From positions 1,165,001 through 1,192,500 of the forward strand of contig NC_135564.1 in the NCBI RefSeq assembly GCF_964340395.1: 27,500 bases of DNA, read 5' to 3'. Every line of letters starts with the position of its first letter. Position 1 is the first letter of the stretch. Of this stretch, positions 9,492-20,849 are shown piece after piece. The stretch is from Glandiceps talaboti. Taxonomy: Eukaryota; Hemichordata; Enteropneusta; Spengelidae. The notes under the pieces were generated by a model. That model worked only from the letters and a program-made list of their open reading frames with translations, did not search any database and was not told where the DNA came from. A program made the position numbers and the translations under genes.

Positions 9492-11506
9492 AAAGTCAAT
9501 CTTAAGGCAAACAATGAAGCAAGACTGTGTCTTTATTGTAATGAAGTGATCGTAACGTGGATCATTATAGATGCGAGGTATTACCTGCAAATGGGCATAA
9601 TGGCAAATTGTACTAAGACTCAGAGAGACAAACAGCAGCGTTAAGGCAATGGATCAAAGACAATCAATACATCTTAATGTTGTGAACCCAATTGATGGAC
9701 AAATGGATGGATATAGGCATAATTCGGTAAAGCTGACTAGCTAAAGGGTACTAAGTAAAATGCAATTAGCAACTTTCAAATGAAAGTTGTCTGAGACGTG
9801 TCCAAAATATTGTATTATTGTCTACATTTACTGACAACTGTTTGACGGTTATAGCTCATTGCCTCGATTCATCTGATGGATTGTAAATAGAAAGATTTTT
9901 TTTAATCAACACTGAATTCAATTGACAGTTATTAAAAGCAAAGGCAAACAGAATCCATTTCCAAAGGATTGATATGGATTTACAAAATAGGTACGATCAA
10001 AGATTTGGGCCTTAGGTAGAAGTGTGAATTATATTATCTTATCTTTAACATCTGTCAATTCTACTAAAAGAATGAACAATATGTATCATATTTGTTCAAA
10101 AGCTGTCGAATCTTATGAGTGCTATTGGGCATTTTGAATGGTATGCACATGTTCACAGCTGGAAAATTTATGACATATCTTACGTTATGCCATGACTTAA
10201 GGCAATGACGCCAAAGTTCTAGACATCAAACTAAAATTATATATATTTTATTGCATGATTATGAACACAAGAATATTTTCAACATAGTAATGTCATTACC
10301 ATTCATCCATGGCAAAAAATATTGTTCAAGTAAATGATTTCTATAGACAATTATTCTGGGGGTTTTTGTCTTTCAATATACACAGGAAACAAAGAGATTA
10401 CTACAAAAGAAAGCTTTCCTATTGTTTGATATAAACATCCAAAAGATTTATGAGGACTACTGAATGTATAATCTCTACATTGAAAAGAATGCTGACAAAT
10501 TCCATTGCAGTTGACTGCTGGATAGCACTTCTTAAATTTCAATTTTCAGCATTTTTTAACATGAAATGTTGTCTTTTTCCAAGACTCTTTCACACACAAA
10601 TTCCCCCACAATGTACCACAGTGACAGAGGTATACATTATCGTTATGTTGCATTCTCCAAAACACTAGAACACAAAAAACGTGGTAGTGTACTGTCAGTG
10701 GTTAACAACTAGCTCAACAGTAGTGGTATACTAGTGTACTTCACTGCAGAATTAACTCAACTGCTGGTATATTTATACATGTAATACACTGTGTAAACTC
10801 AGCTGACAGTATTGCTAAAAGGTATACTGATGCAGCACTGAGTACTTAGCATAACAGCATATAGTACATGTTCAACACTCGTGGGGACTTTGCATGTGTG
10901 TAAAACATGTCAGTACAAGACAAACAGATTGTACTTCTAATAATGGACCACAAAAACATCGATAATTTTCATCCCTTTCTGGTTGATCAGTTCTTGAATT
11001 GTATCTAGACTTTCAGATTTGGCTAAGAAGTCCAGGACTAAATGTAATAAATGGTCTAGCACTGGTAACATTAGATATGATATATTACTGCAATTTATTT
11101 CAGTTCTGAGTATCAAAATTCAAGATAATAATGGATTATATTTATAATCGGGGTTTCTAAATTCTTGCACATACACATCCTAATGTAGCAGACACTATGA
11201 CAAGACATTCTATTATGGAAATTGCCTTTTAGATTTCAGGAAAGTGCAAAATCTATGTAGTCAAACATGAACGTTATGTACCCATATGTGTTCTAAAACA
11301 TCTCAAATACACTAAACATAGTATAGTTGTCAGTTTTGATTTTAAAAGAAAGAAATAAAAAGAGGAATTTCTTAATAATGATTTTGATAATGTATATGAT
11401 ACAGATTTTTAGATTTTTCCTTTGATAAAACTAATTCTTTGTCAAAGAAATAATTTTCCAAAATTATCATCCACATTATAAGCTGACTTTGATATTGTAA
11501 TGAAAT
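9492..11506. other. Long AT-rich non-coding stretch, probably intron
   Basis: No tandem arrays, dispersed repeat ends or splice-bounded exons were recognised. A short hairpin, caacttt-ca/tg-aaagttg, lies near 9772-9791. The frames at 10351-10542 (-) and 10450-10668 (+) overlap on opposite strands and carry no family motif. EF-hand type DGK exons expected downstream of the 14236-14312 exon were looked for on the minus strand and not seen. Confidence 0.4.
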
Positions 11507-11850
11507 ATTAAAGTGGCCATGATATGGATGAGGATTTGGTATTTATTTTGGATTTTTTCATGGCTTCCTACTTGAATTAAATGTGAAACAAAATAGATCA
11601 TTCTTGCTTGTAACTCAATAAGTTGAAAAAAAGAGAGTAAAATTCGGTGTGCAGAAAGTTTGTTATTGTGCGTACAATTTATTAATATTTACACATTTAT
11701 TAATATTTTTCAATTTATTGAGTTACAAATAACAACTTGGCATATGTTTTCACATTGAGTTTTCAAGTAGGACACCATGAAAAAATTGTTTTATTTGAAA
11801 TTAAAAATCCAAAATAAATACCAAATCCTCATCCATATAGTCACTTTAAT
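11507..11850. mobile_element. Foldback/MITE-like element with ~70-90-bp arms
   Basis: The left arm 11507-11578 (attaaagtggccatgatatg, then gatgaggatttggtatttat, to tcctacttgaa) recurs reversed at 11762-11850. There, reading backwards, attaaagtgactat, atggatgaggatttggta and tcctacttgaa appear in the same order, interrupted by an extra ~22 bases. A second inner inverted pair, ttgtaactcaataa near 11608 and ttattgagttacaaa near 11716, lies between the arms. No coding capacity is present. Confidence 0.78.
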
Positions 11851-11929
11851 CACCTGAGAAATGTACAAGTTGTATTCAAAAGTATTTTGGAAACAAACCT
11901 TTATAGAAAATATAGACCCCACCTGGTTT

Positions 11930-12876
11930 GATGTATGGCAGGTTAAGTTTGACCTTGAAAATGGAAGGTTATGGTCAAAAGTCTCTGGATAGTAATTACC
12001 ATACCCCGATGAAACTTCCAAATATATTGAACAGATTTACTATTTGACCTTGAAGATGAAGGTCAAGGTTAAAGCTTTAGTATCCAGCTAGCAACTAACC
12101 TCTGTAAATATACATGCAGACAAATGTGTCTCTAGAGATAAATCTTTATAACTAATTGATCAATTTGCTATTTGACTTAGAATATGGAGGTCAAAGTCAA
12201 AGGTCAAGGTACACAAAAAAAACTTTACCTTCAATATCATAGGAAGTCAAATTTCTGTTATTTCAACTTGAAAATCTAACAAAGTCAAAGATCAATGGCT
12301 GTCACTAGAAAGCTCAGTATTGATAATGTGGGGATAGACACATGAATGGTGTCTATATGTATCAAACTGTTGGAGATGGGGCAAAATGTGGTTTTTTATC
12401 TCAAATATGACCACCATTTTGCAATAATCTATAAAAATGTCTAACACAGTAAAGATCCAAGTCATGACTAAAATAAAATCATAAAATGTTTAAAAGGCAA
12501 TGAACATAAAGCAAATTTGACCTTAAAAGAAGACTTTCAAGGTCAAAGTTCAAGGCCTTAAAAGAAACCTCATCTGATAACATGGGTGTAGACACTTGAA
12601 TGGTGTCTCTATTATTATATCTCTTAAGTTATGAAGCAAATTGAGAAATTTCACAACAAATATGTCTGCCAATCGGCCATATTTGATTCAGTCGAAAAAC
12701 AAAGTGACGTGCATATGTCTCACATAGTATGTTACCGTTGTGCTAGGTTTGGTTGAAATCAGTTTGTGCATGCCAGAGATATGAGGGTGAACACACAGAT
12801 GCACACATAGACGCACGCACAGACTGAACCCAATGTAATAGCCCCCAACAGGCATGGCACATTAGGGGCTAAATAT
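11930..12876 (+). repeat. GGTCA-rich dispersed repeat with a conserved terminal block
   Basis: Tandem-like units built on tttgaccttgaagatgaagg and tcaaggtcaaag occur near 11946, 12037, 12168 and 12511. The two gaatggtgtct blocks (about 12344 and 12599) start related segments. The right end runs gtttggttgaaatcagttt, then gagatatgagggtgaacaca, then aatagcccccaacaggca, and closes with aggggctaaa. The terminal block recurs at 5270-5332. The frame at 11791-12021 (-) is an artefact of this and the preceding element. No reverse transcriptase or transposase is visible, so the class is unknown. Confidence 0.65.
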
Positions 12877-13924
12877 AATATTGTGTGTTTGTCAGAAAAA
12901 TAAAATTTGAAAACTCGATGTCATTTAAGAGCTCCTGAATCACTCTTTAAGTGTGTTAATTTGAGACATTGAATTTAGTGGAAAGTATTCCGCACTCACT
13001 GTGTCCTCTAATAGCAAACACAATATTTTTGTTGAAAGGCAAAATGACAAAAAAATAAAAATATTACTTTTCAGTTACCAGAGTATGGGATGAGGAAACA
13101 CCAATGTTTGGTGTGTCACAACATATTGCTGTGTATCAGTGATACATCGAATCAGATTTGAAGGCACACCAATGTACATTTCTAACATATAACGCAAAAT
13201 ATAATACACTACTTTACTATAATTACATCAAAACTTCTGAATCAGTTTTCCACATCACTTTTTATGTAGTCAAACTCACTTGATGGTCAAATTTCATCTA
13301 TTGTAAAAGTATATAATGGAATATTTACGATTGGTCAGAAATAACTGTGTGAGTATGGAAGTAAATGCCTAAATGTATCATAAATTGAACACACCTAGAA
13401 TAAGAGAATATAGGAATAACTATCAAATATTATTTAAGAAAATGCAGCAGATAAAATCCAACATATGATAATGAATGACATGTTGTATCATACGGTCACC
13501 CCTTTTTCCACTATAGAATGATCTAAACCTCATCGATAACATAATGAGGATGGACCATACAATACAAATAATAGGGGTGAACAAATCCAGAATGGTAAGA
13601 AATAGACTGACAAGGTTAACTGCAATGAATGTTCTTGGGTCAATGAAAACATTCGTTTTCATTTGAACTATCTCTTTAAATGTAATAAATTCATGCAAAG
13701 TACAGCTTTAAAATTCACAAGGCATATATTATGGTTATATCTTCTTGATCAGTTTTGACAAGTCATAAGTATGTGACGTCAGTGGTCTTTGACCAGAATG
13801 GCTTCTTTTTGACTGTGGGCAACTATTAATGTATGTTTGACCAAGAAAAGAGACTCGTTTCTATATAGCTTGTGCAGGTTAGGTCATTACTTTTCATGTA
13901 GCTACACATCAAATTATTTCTCCT
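12877..13924. other. Non-coding stretch, probably intron
   Basis: No exon is recognised. The minus frame 13423-13698 has hydrophobic runs but no known motif and no convincing splice context. Small palindromes occur, such as tgtatca-g-tgataca at 13132-13146. A CRE-like site lies at 13774-13781. Confidence 0.4.
13774..13781. promoter_or_regulatory. CRE-like octamer TGACGTCA in the intron about 450 bp 3' of the DGK exon
   Basis: An exact CREB/ATF consensus lies about 450 bases downstream (transcript sense) of the DGK exon. No other regulatory signal nearby was recognised, so this is a motif match only. Confidence 0.25.
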
Positions 13925-13928
13925 GTCA

Positions 13929-13983
13929 CCTCTCTCTCTCTCTCTCCCTCCCCTTTCCCCTTTCTCTCTTTTTGTTTCTTTCT
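13929..13983 (+). repeat. CT-rich microsatellite
   Basis: A (TC)n run grades into ccctcccctttccccttt and further CT dinucleotides. On the DGK sense strand this is a GA-rich tract about 250 bases into the downstream intron. Confidence 0.85.
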
Positions 13984-14235
13984 TAAATGTTCTCCTTGAA
14001 TCATACTTCTCATTAAAAAATTTAATTTTATTATTTTTCATGCTTTTGATTAGGTGAAGACAACTGAAAAAAATAACTTTATTATTAATTTCATAAAATA
14101 AATCTATAAATATCTACAGCTGCTCTATGATTACTATTCATATGACAATGCAACTGTTTTCCATCATGATCATGTAAATACAAAAATTGGTTAAAACCCC
14201 TGAAGTACTATTTAAAGACTGGGAAAACCTCTTAC

Positions 14236-14312
14236 CTGTTCCGGATTGTATTTAGATAGGGGTCCATCCCCATGGAATTCTTCTAAGACATCTTTTAACG
14301 TTTTCCTGGAAT
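14236..14312 (-). CDS. DGKB: Internal exon of a type I diacylglycerol kinase (RVH region), partial gene
   Basis: Diacylglycerol kinases phosphorylate diacylglycerol to phosphatidic acid at membranes. Type I isoforms (alpha, beta, gamma) carry an N-terminal recoverin-homology (RVH) region before calcium-binding EF-hands, two C1 domains and the kinase domain. On the minus strand this segment is bounded by an acceptor (ggttacag, just above 14312) and a near-consensus donor (CAG|gtaagag, just below 14236). Its 77 bases give two bases that finish a split codon, then 25 open codons containing LKDVLEEFHGDG and LSKYNPEQ. From memory, human DGKB has LKDVLEEFHGNG and AKYNPE in the same place near its N-terminus; DGKA and DGKG are less similar there. 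The split codon reads NAT, so a preceding T would give the tyrosine of the family's EYAEYS motif. The upstream intron is phase 1 and the downstream intron phase 0. The other two frames contain stops. The first exon, EF-hands, C1 and catalytic exons were not found here. An invertebrate single type I gene could be co-orthologous to alpha, beta and gamma, so the symbol is nearest match only. Confidence 0.88.
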
Positions 14313-16749
14313 CTGTAACCAATGGATACGATAAAATTAAAAACTTTTAATACATCAAATTAAGTGATGCTGATTAAATGTCAGGAAAACTTTAGAGATT
14401 TGCTTTCCATAATTTCAGTCACTTTACTATGTTTTTCACTTGGGCAAAAAAATGTTTGTTTCCGAAACATGACTTCAGAAAATACGGTAATTACTTTGAC
14501 CGCAGACAAGATACTCGTTGGTCACAATACTTCCGTAACAGTTTATGAGGTGTAAAATTAGTAAATGAAGATAATCATGTGAATAACAAGTAGACAAAAC
14601 ACAGACTGTGCTGTTACAGGCTAAAACAGACATCACTAAGACCTCTCTGGAATTTGATTTTTTTAAAAAAATAAGTAACCAAAGATACTTCTGCAAGAAT
14701 ATCTGCTGGGAAATAGAAGTAAATTGTCATAATTTTACCTTTTAGCATGTAAAAAATGTTTAGGGTCAGCAGTTTAAACTAGGGTCGGTTGGGTTATCTG
14801 AAACACACTATTTTATTTATTTGGCATTATCATGAAAACTGAAATGACATTTTCTACATGTGGATTCCGTCAATAATAAAATAAAAATACAAATGACATA
14901 TTCATAACATCATTATAATGTCAGTCGTGTTAAATTAATAGATAAACACTAGTACAAAAATCAAATATGAAAGTCAAAGCCAAAAATGACAAAAAATTAA
15001 TCTGAAATTTTTCTTTTGGAATATGTTGATAGTAATTTAGAAAACTGAATAATATTAGCACCACTAAAACTATACATACAATATTTCAGACATGCCAATA
15101 TTATTATGATCGTCATGAAATTTTGAATGATGCAAAACTTGAAGAAAATAAAACATCTTTCTTCAAACATGAGGATGAAAGAAAATTAAGAATTCAAAAA
15201 ATGTTGTCTATAGAATGGAATACTAAAATAAAATAAATGAGAACGGTGTAAATATTCACAGATGCTAAGTATAGTTTAGAATTTATTGCTTTACGTGGAA
15301 AAATTGCAATAAAATATATTCATCCACAATATATGATTATATGTGTTAACATATGCATGTGACATAGTCTCCATATTTCTTTTATCAGTTTCAGGTAATC
15401 TTGAACAGCTTACAGATGGGATTGAGAAGACAGTTTTTCTTGTACTCTTTCCTGAGGAAGTCCAAATATATACATGATTTGTAGACTGACAATGGTTGCA
15501 TTACTTTTGCGTGACCTTCATCACAAGAACAGATATCATTTTCCTCTCCCACTGAGGTAGTTAAGAGATTCATAAATCTCAAAATAAGTCTGGATAAAGA
15601 CACTGACTCCAATGATATTCTAACAACATACATTTTCTATGAGATGAGACTTATCTGAAATAAAATGCCCATCTCTTCAAAATTACTATCATCTAATTAC
15701 TATGTATTTGGATGCCTCTCAATGGCAATAAATGTTGGAAGACACACATTACTCCATGAGCCGTTGATTCTTAAGTAAGAACCGTTTTATTTTCTGCCAT
15801 TACTCGACGCCTACTTATTTGAGTAATAAAAATAGTATTTAAGCAAGATGTTGCTATGTTTGCTCTACGGATTTGTTATTTGGATATTCAAAAGACGATA
15901 GTATACAGATGGCTTTTTTTTGTTTCATATTTGCAATCATAAAAGATAGATTTTATCTTAGGACTTGAAAAAATATAAGTAGACTGTCGCTGGATTTATT
16001 TTTACTGACATCACCCATTTGTATTTCATTTTCATATGATCTGAAATTGTTAAATTTTGCTGCATGTGATCCAACTTTCATTGGTAATGGATTAACATCT
16101 GTTACATTATGTTTACATTAAGCAATGTAATTGCGTTCAAATGACAGTGCAACGTGAATAGATGAAAACACACGCGTTTTTACACCATAAAACATCATAG
16201 TATTATCACTTCAATCATGCAAATTACAACCATATTGTAATTAAAGCATTCCTTTTGACTGTAACATAAAAGCCACATATCTGACACATATATTGGTATC
16301 CATTGCTCCAGTACTTAACTTGTTCAAATGAATTGCATATGATAAAACCAGTTTTGATTGGCAGCTATGCAGGGGGTCAATGCCTTATACACATTTAATT
16401 TCCTGTTCAAACATGCTTCCTAATTATCTACTATAAAATAAATCAGTTGCTCTGATCAGATAATAGTTGCAAAGAAAATTTACTTAGCATATTAAATCCA
16501 TTATAATAGAATTTAGTTGTGTAATGGCATGCTGATTAATTTTTGGTTAATTTAGTGTGTCAAGTGCCATGTGGCCACAGGGTTGAAGTACAGACAGTTG
16601 ACATTAATTGTAAATATGACAAGATACAATGTTAAACTGCATTCATGATAAATTACATGATAACGTAAATGCCAATTTCTTTTACATTTGGTGTTTTGAA
16701 TTTGAGTTCAGAATCGCATAGTATCATATCTCCTGCAACACAAGATTAG
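14313..16749. other. Intronic AT-rich stretch upstream of the DGK exon
   Basis: The first ~20 bases are the intron 3' end, with ccattggttacag just before the exon. No further DGK exon was found, in particular no sequence for the EYAEY-type segment that should precede. The minus frame 15391-15633 (80 codons) is a little less AT-rich than its surroundings but has no recognised motif. The frames at 14364-14555 (+) and 14475-14696 (-) overlap and look like chance. Confidence 0.4.
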
Positions 16750-16802
16750 ATCATGCGTGGAAATTTTTATAATATGAAAAAAATTGAGCAAACCAACCAA
16801 AC

Positions 16803-16960
16803 ATGACTAAATTGACTATGTCACAGGCCTGGTCTCTTAAAGCCATCACAAGTGACGAAGCTGTCGGCATAAAAAGAGGTTTGGGTGATGACCCGGCCAT
16901 CTTGCTGATGTTAACAGTCACACGTCCAGCTGATGTAAAACACGGCTTAATCAACTCCTA
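16803..16960. other. GC-raised island open on both strands, identity unknown
   Basis: This stretch stands out as less AT-rich, with more CpG than its neighbours. It is open on the minus strand (motifs AGRVTVNISKMAGSS and SLVMALRDQACDIV) and on the plus strand (KRGLGDDPAILLML). The minus reading looks somewhat more protein-like and has a possible acceptor (cctatag) just upstream of it. I recognise no family. It may be a fragment of a transposable element, an exon of a nested gene, or a chance island. Confidence 0.2.
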
Positions 16961-16999
16961 TAGGTTATCACAAACTGATTCAATCTTGTGGCATTAAAT

Positions 17000-18614
17000 C
17001 TCAGCAATATGGCATAGTTTAAGCAAAGATCATTACTAGTTTCTGTGCACTGCTCCAACATGTATGTAACAAGTATATGTAAATACTGCTGTAAGGGAGG
17101 AACTTGGTGACGACATTGGATATTACTTCTATGCATTCATTCAATACAATTAACTCCCACATATATTAGACAAGTCATTTATCAAGTGTCACTATATTCT
17201 CACTCTATGTAAACAGCTCATAGTCAGACACATTCTCCTTCTACATTGATACTTTGACTTAGAGAACCACTTATCAGCTCATCATGGTGATTCCAGCAGA
17301 CCTTGATCTCAACGATGTTGTAACCTTGTTATCCAGTAACTACAAAACACATGTCTGATGATCAACACATGAAGACCGCTCCTCTAGATCTGTTTTGTAA
17401 TTGAACAAACCAAAAGTTGGCAGCCACAGGCAAGCAAAAATTCCACTATTCAGATGAGTGGTTATTCCTCAGCTGTACACTATTCATTTAAAGTGACAGG
17501 TAGAGTGATGGAGCCTGGAATCTCTGCAAACGTTGTATTCAAATCAATTCTCCTCCCTCTCTGTATCTGCCATCCTGATTTCTGCATCCAAGTTACAATT
17601 TTGGATTCCAGATGAAAATGTTGTTAGGGTTCCTAGCACACAGTATAAGAACAGATGTAATATCACACGGGGATAGTTTGCAGCCCAGCACCTGGTCAGT
17701 TTCTTACTGTTCTATCAGTCGTATTGAGTATTTGTATGCCAAGCACATGTCTATGGCTGTAGTGAAACTAGCAGAATGACTAACATACTTATTTACATCT
17801 TGTTCATCCACCCACCCACACACTTTTCTGAACAAGGCTGCAACCTATTGTTCACTGATAATCATAGATAGCAGTCTGTTCAAAATAACCTGAGATGACA
17901 GAAAGTGGCTATATTTGTCTATCCGGTCTAACAATAAACAGCAATTCTTAGATAACAATGGGCTTGATTTGTATCTATTAATTAATTCAATTGTGTTCAT
18001 TCACATTGCGATCATACCTATCCATGGATGAAATCAGTAACACACTCAATAGACACTATGTGTATGCGATCTTTTACAATAAATGCTAATGTCATTGCAT
18101 CTGTTACCTCACAGACTTTAACACAGTTGTTATTCAAATATATTAGTATGTATTATTTACGAATGGTAATTAGCAAGTGTCATTGGATAAGTACAATATA
18201 ATTACTTTGGAATAGTAAATTAGAAAGGAATGCAATGTATTGATACTATGGACCTTGATCACATTTTTATGTCATTGTTTTAATAATGATTACGTACGTA
18301 ATACAGATTATATACCACAAGATTGGAATAGTAGTTGATAACAGCTGCAGCCACTGCAAATATTAAAAATACACGTATTGCATTCAAAGAACTTGTGAGT
18401 AATTCTTATCAAATTAATTATGTTCTCACACCTTATTTTCATCTTTGTAATTCAACAAAAGTTAGATGGCTTGTAAATGTACAAGTTCAACTTATATTTG
18501 AATAAAACAAATACATAGTACATCAACTAACAATACTATATCAACAATAAGTACAATTAGACAAGTGACCTTACCACTTGATTACTCATGTCACTATCAC
18601 TTACTTTATGGTAG
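17000..18614. other. Non-coding stretch; 17220-17760 less AT-rich
   Basis: Between about 17220 and 17760 the DNA is less AT-rich and free of visible repeats, unlike most of the window. Short open segments occur, such as the plus-strand one starting at 17284 (MVIPADLDLNDVV...), but none shows a family motif. An untranslated exon or a conserved non-coding element is possible but not demonstrated. Confidence 0.35.
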
Positions 18615-19228
18615 TTTTAAATAAGTCGATGCTACATCTGGTCTTGGTATAATATATAAATCTAGTTTTAAATAGGTTGACACTACATCTGTTATACATA
18701 TACAATATGTAAATCTAGTTTTATATAGGTCGATGCTACATCTGGTATAGGTACCAGGGTATATAATATATAGATCTAGTTTTAAATAGGTCGACACTAC
18801 ATCTGGTATACATATACAATATGTAAATCTAGTTATAAATAGGTCAATGCTACATCTTGTATAGGTACCCAGGTATATAATATATAGATCTAGTTTTAAA
18901 TAGGTCGACACTACATCTGGTATACATATACAATATGTAAATCTAGTTGTAAATAGGTCGATACTACATCTGGTATAGGTACCGGGTATATAATATATAG
19001 ATCTACAGTTTTAAATAGGTCGACACTACATCTGGTATACATATACAATATGTAAATCAAGTTGTAAATAGGTGGATGCTACATCTGGTATAGGTACCCG
19101 GGTATATAATATATAGATCTACAGTTTTAAATAGGTCGACACTACATCTGGTATAGATATACAATATGTAAATCTAGGTCAATGTTACACATCTGGTATA
19201 CTTATATAATAGGTAAATCTACAGTTTT
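18615..19228 (+). repeat. ~115-bp dimeric satellite, about 5 higher-order units
   Basis: Two related monomers alternate. One reads ggtcgacactacatctggta, then tacatatacaatatgtaaat. The other reads ggtcgatgctacatctggta, then taggtaccnggg and tatataatatatagatct. The first type starts at 18675, 18789, 18903, 19018 and 19134, spacings of 114-116. The last units are degraded (to about 19228). The minus frame at 18606-18911 simply translates the repeat and is not a gene. Confidence 0.93.
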
Positions 19229-19255
19229 CCTATAGAAAATAACAAAATTATATAA

Positions 19256-19685
19256 GGGATGATTGCACAATGTTGCACAATCTCAACAAATGAACATCGT
19301 TCGTTTAGGTCAAAACCCCCTCCCCTTCCCCTAAGCGAATGTTCACAAATGCGACATCAAACATTTATATATGATGTACACCATGATGGAAACTATAGTG
19401 GTCATACCCCTATGATTGATGTAATATAAAAACATGATTGTAAACACATTAAAATACTACCAGAAACCCAGCACCATATCTCACATTAGAAATTGTTATC
19501 AACTTAATATCAACACCTCAGTAGTAAATACAAAAGTGGCCTCATTGAAAGAGTTAAAGTTTTCCATTGAAATTTGGTTAGAAGTGCAAATATGCAAGTT
19601 CAGCAAATCGCATTGATGCCGACCCCCTCCCCCTGAATAAATGAAGTTTATTTACTGAACTTGTGTGACATTGTGTAATGGTTCC
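19256..19685 (+). mobile_element. MITE-like element, copy B, with ~50-bp imperfect terminal inverted repeats
   Basis: It aligns in the same order and orientation with 7641-8035. The ends are inverted: the left end reads gggatgattgcacaatgttg, and the right end reversed reads ggaaccattacacaatgtca, with similarity continuing through cacaa..ctca..aaat to ttcatttattcagg. It begins about 28 bases after the satellite array. There is no transposase frame; the frame at 19434-19616 is a by-product. Confidence 0.77.
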
Positions 19686-20376
19686 TAAAAGAACATAATA
19701 TTCTGCAAATTTGGGGAACTATTTAAATCATGTTTTTACCTAAACACTTTTGACCAAATATTAGTCATTATGGTGGCCCACAGGTGACAGAGGAACAATA
19801 CATTTGTGGAAGAAATAATTAATTTTTTAAGAGCAAAATATTTAGTGCAAGGATAAGATTTTTCTTTTATAGGACAAAACATTATTTTTTAGCATTGCTT
19901 TATTTTTGTCAAACCAGAATGTTTTCTAAGGATTATATATAATCAAAATTTTTTTGTTAAAGTTTTTTATTTTTTAAGTTTTAAAATTTTTTTTACCAAA
20001 ATAATCAATAATAATATCGGACCTTGGTCAAAAAAAAAAAGTTGAAAAAAAAATTGACATAGTTTAAGTTTTCAATAATCTGGCTTGGGAAGATACATTT
20101 GATTGTGATATAGAATTATCTCAGAAGAGATGGACAGAAGAGATATACAAATTAAAACTGGTACTTTCATTTTCAATACTGGATAATTGAAATGTTAATT
20201 TGTGATGAAGATAAAAATCGAAGTAAAAATAATTACTCCTCCATTACACACTCTTTACAAACATATTTCTTGCATTATGTTTTGTATTTAAAAAAAGTCA
20301 AATATGTTACCAATTATTACATAATCTACTAATTCTTAAATCCATATACATCATAGTCTTTTTATGTGAAAGCAAA
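19686..20376. other. Very AT-rich stretch with A and T runs
   Basis: Between about 19740 and 20070 the sequence is dominated by T- and A-homopolymer runs (for example (A)10 at about 20031). No coding segment or element end is recognised. Confidence 0.45.
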
Positions 20377-20428
20377 GTATAGTACTGGTAGTATTTTAAT
20401 GTGTTAACAATCATGTTTTTACATCACA
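20377..20428 (-). mobile_element. Inverted fragment of the same MITE-like family
   Basis: Read on the minus strand, the segment gives gatgtaaaaacatgattgtt, then aacacattaaaatactacca, then gtactata, matching an internal part of the copies at 7641 and 19256 with a small deletion. It has no terminal repeats, so it is a truncated relic in opposite orientation. Confidence 0.65.
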
Positions 20429-20639
20429 TAAATATTAGTAAATATTCGCTTTTAATTAGGAGCATGAGGTGTTTTAATGAAACTGTACAGAGTAATTTAT
20501 TGATCGATATTTTTAGTGCTATGCCATGTTTGAAGACTTTACTTTAATAGTCAGATTATTTTAGATTAATGTGTTTTGACTTTTTTCTCAGTGGTTGAGT
20601 TTAAGTGTTGATATTGTAATATGATACATTGTTTTTATT

Positions 20640-20812
20640 ATAGGTGTTAATTTTTTGTCCCTCTTTTCATTCAAGTGCACTTTTAGTTTGTATCTGCTGT
20701 GGTTTTTGTTTTGTACAGTTTTGTTGTTGGAGCCTGTTAATGGGACTAGTCCTGTATTTCATCCTTGGAAATAAATAAATAAATAAACAAATAAAAAATA
20801 AATAAAACTGAG
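20640..20812 (+). mobile_element. Possible LINE 3' end with AAAT tail
   Basis: A GT/T-rich stretch runs into gggactagtcctgtatttca, then tccttggaaataaataaata, and ends in imperfect (AAAT)n at about 20770-20808. This layout is typical of the 3' ends of CR1-like non-LTR retrotransposons, which finish in short tandem tails. No reverse-transcriptase coding sequence is attached, so it would be a 5'-truncated copy. Class is inferred from layout only. Confidence 0.4.
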
Positions 20813-20849
20813 AAGTTTATAGAATTGTGCTCTATATCACAACATTTGT

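Noticed and set aside
15391-15633. 80-codon minus-strand frame on the same strand as the DGK exon
   Set aside because: No resemblance to any DGK domain or other family I know; length is within chance expectation for a 27-kb window.
17284-17358. Short plus-strand frame MVIPADLDLNDVV...
   Set aside because: Only about 24 codons, no splice donor at its end, and no family recognised.
18090-18135. Minus-strand donor-like gag|gtaac after a short open stretch
   Set aside because: No acceptor with polypyrimidine tract and an upstream stop within about 45 bases; no family motif.
18606-18911. 101-codon minus-strand frame with a repeated STYLKLDLYII peptide
   Set aside because: The peptide repeat just follows the 115-bp satellite; later units of the same array break the frame.
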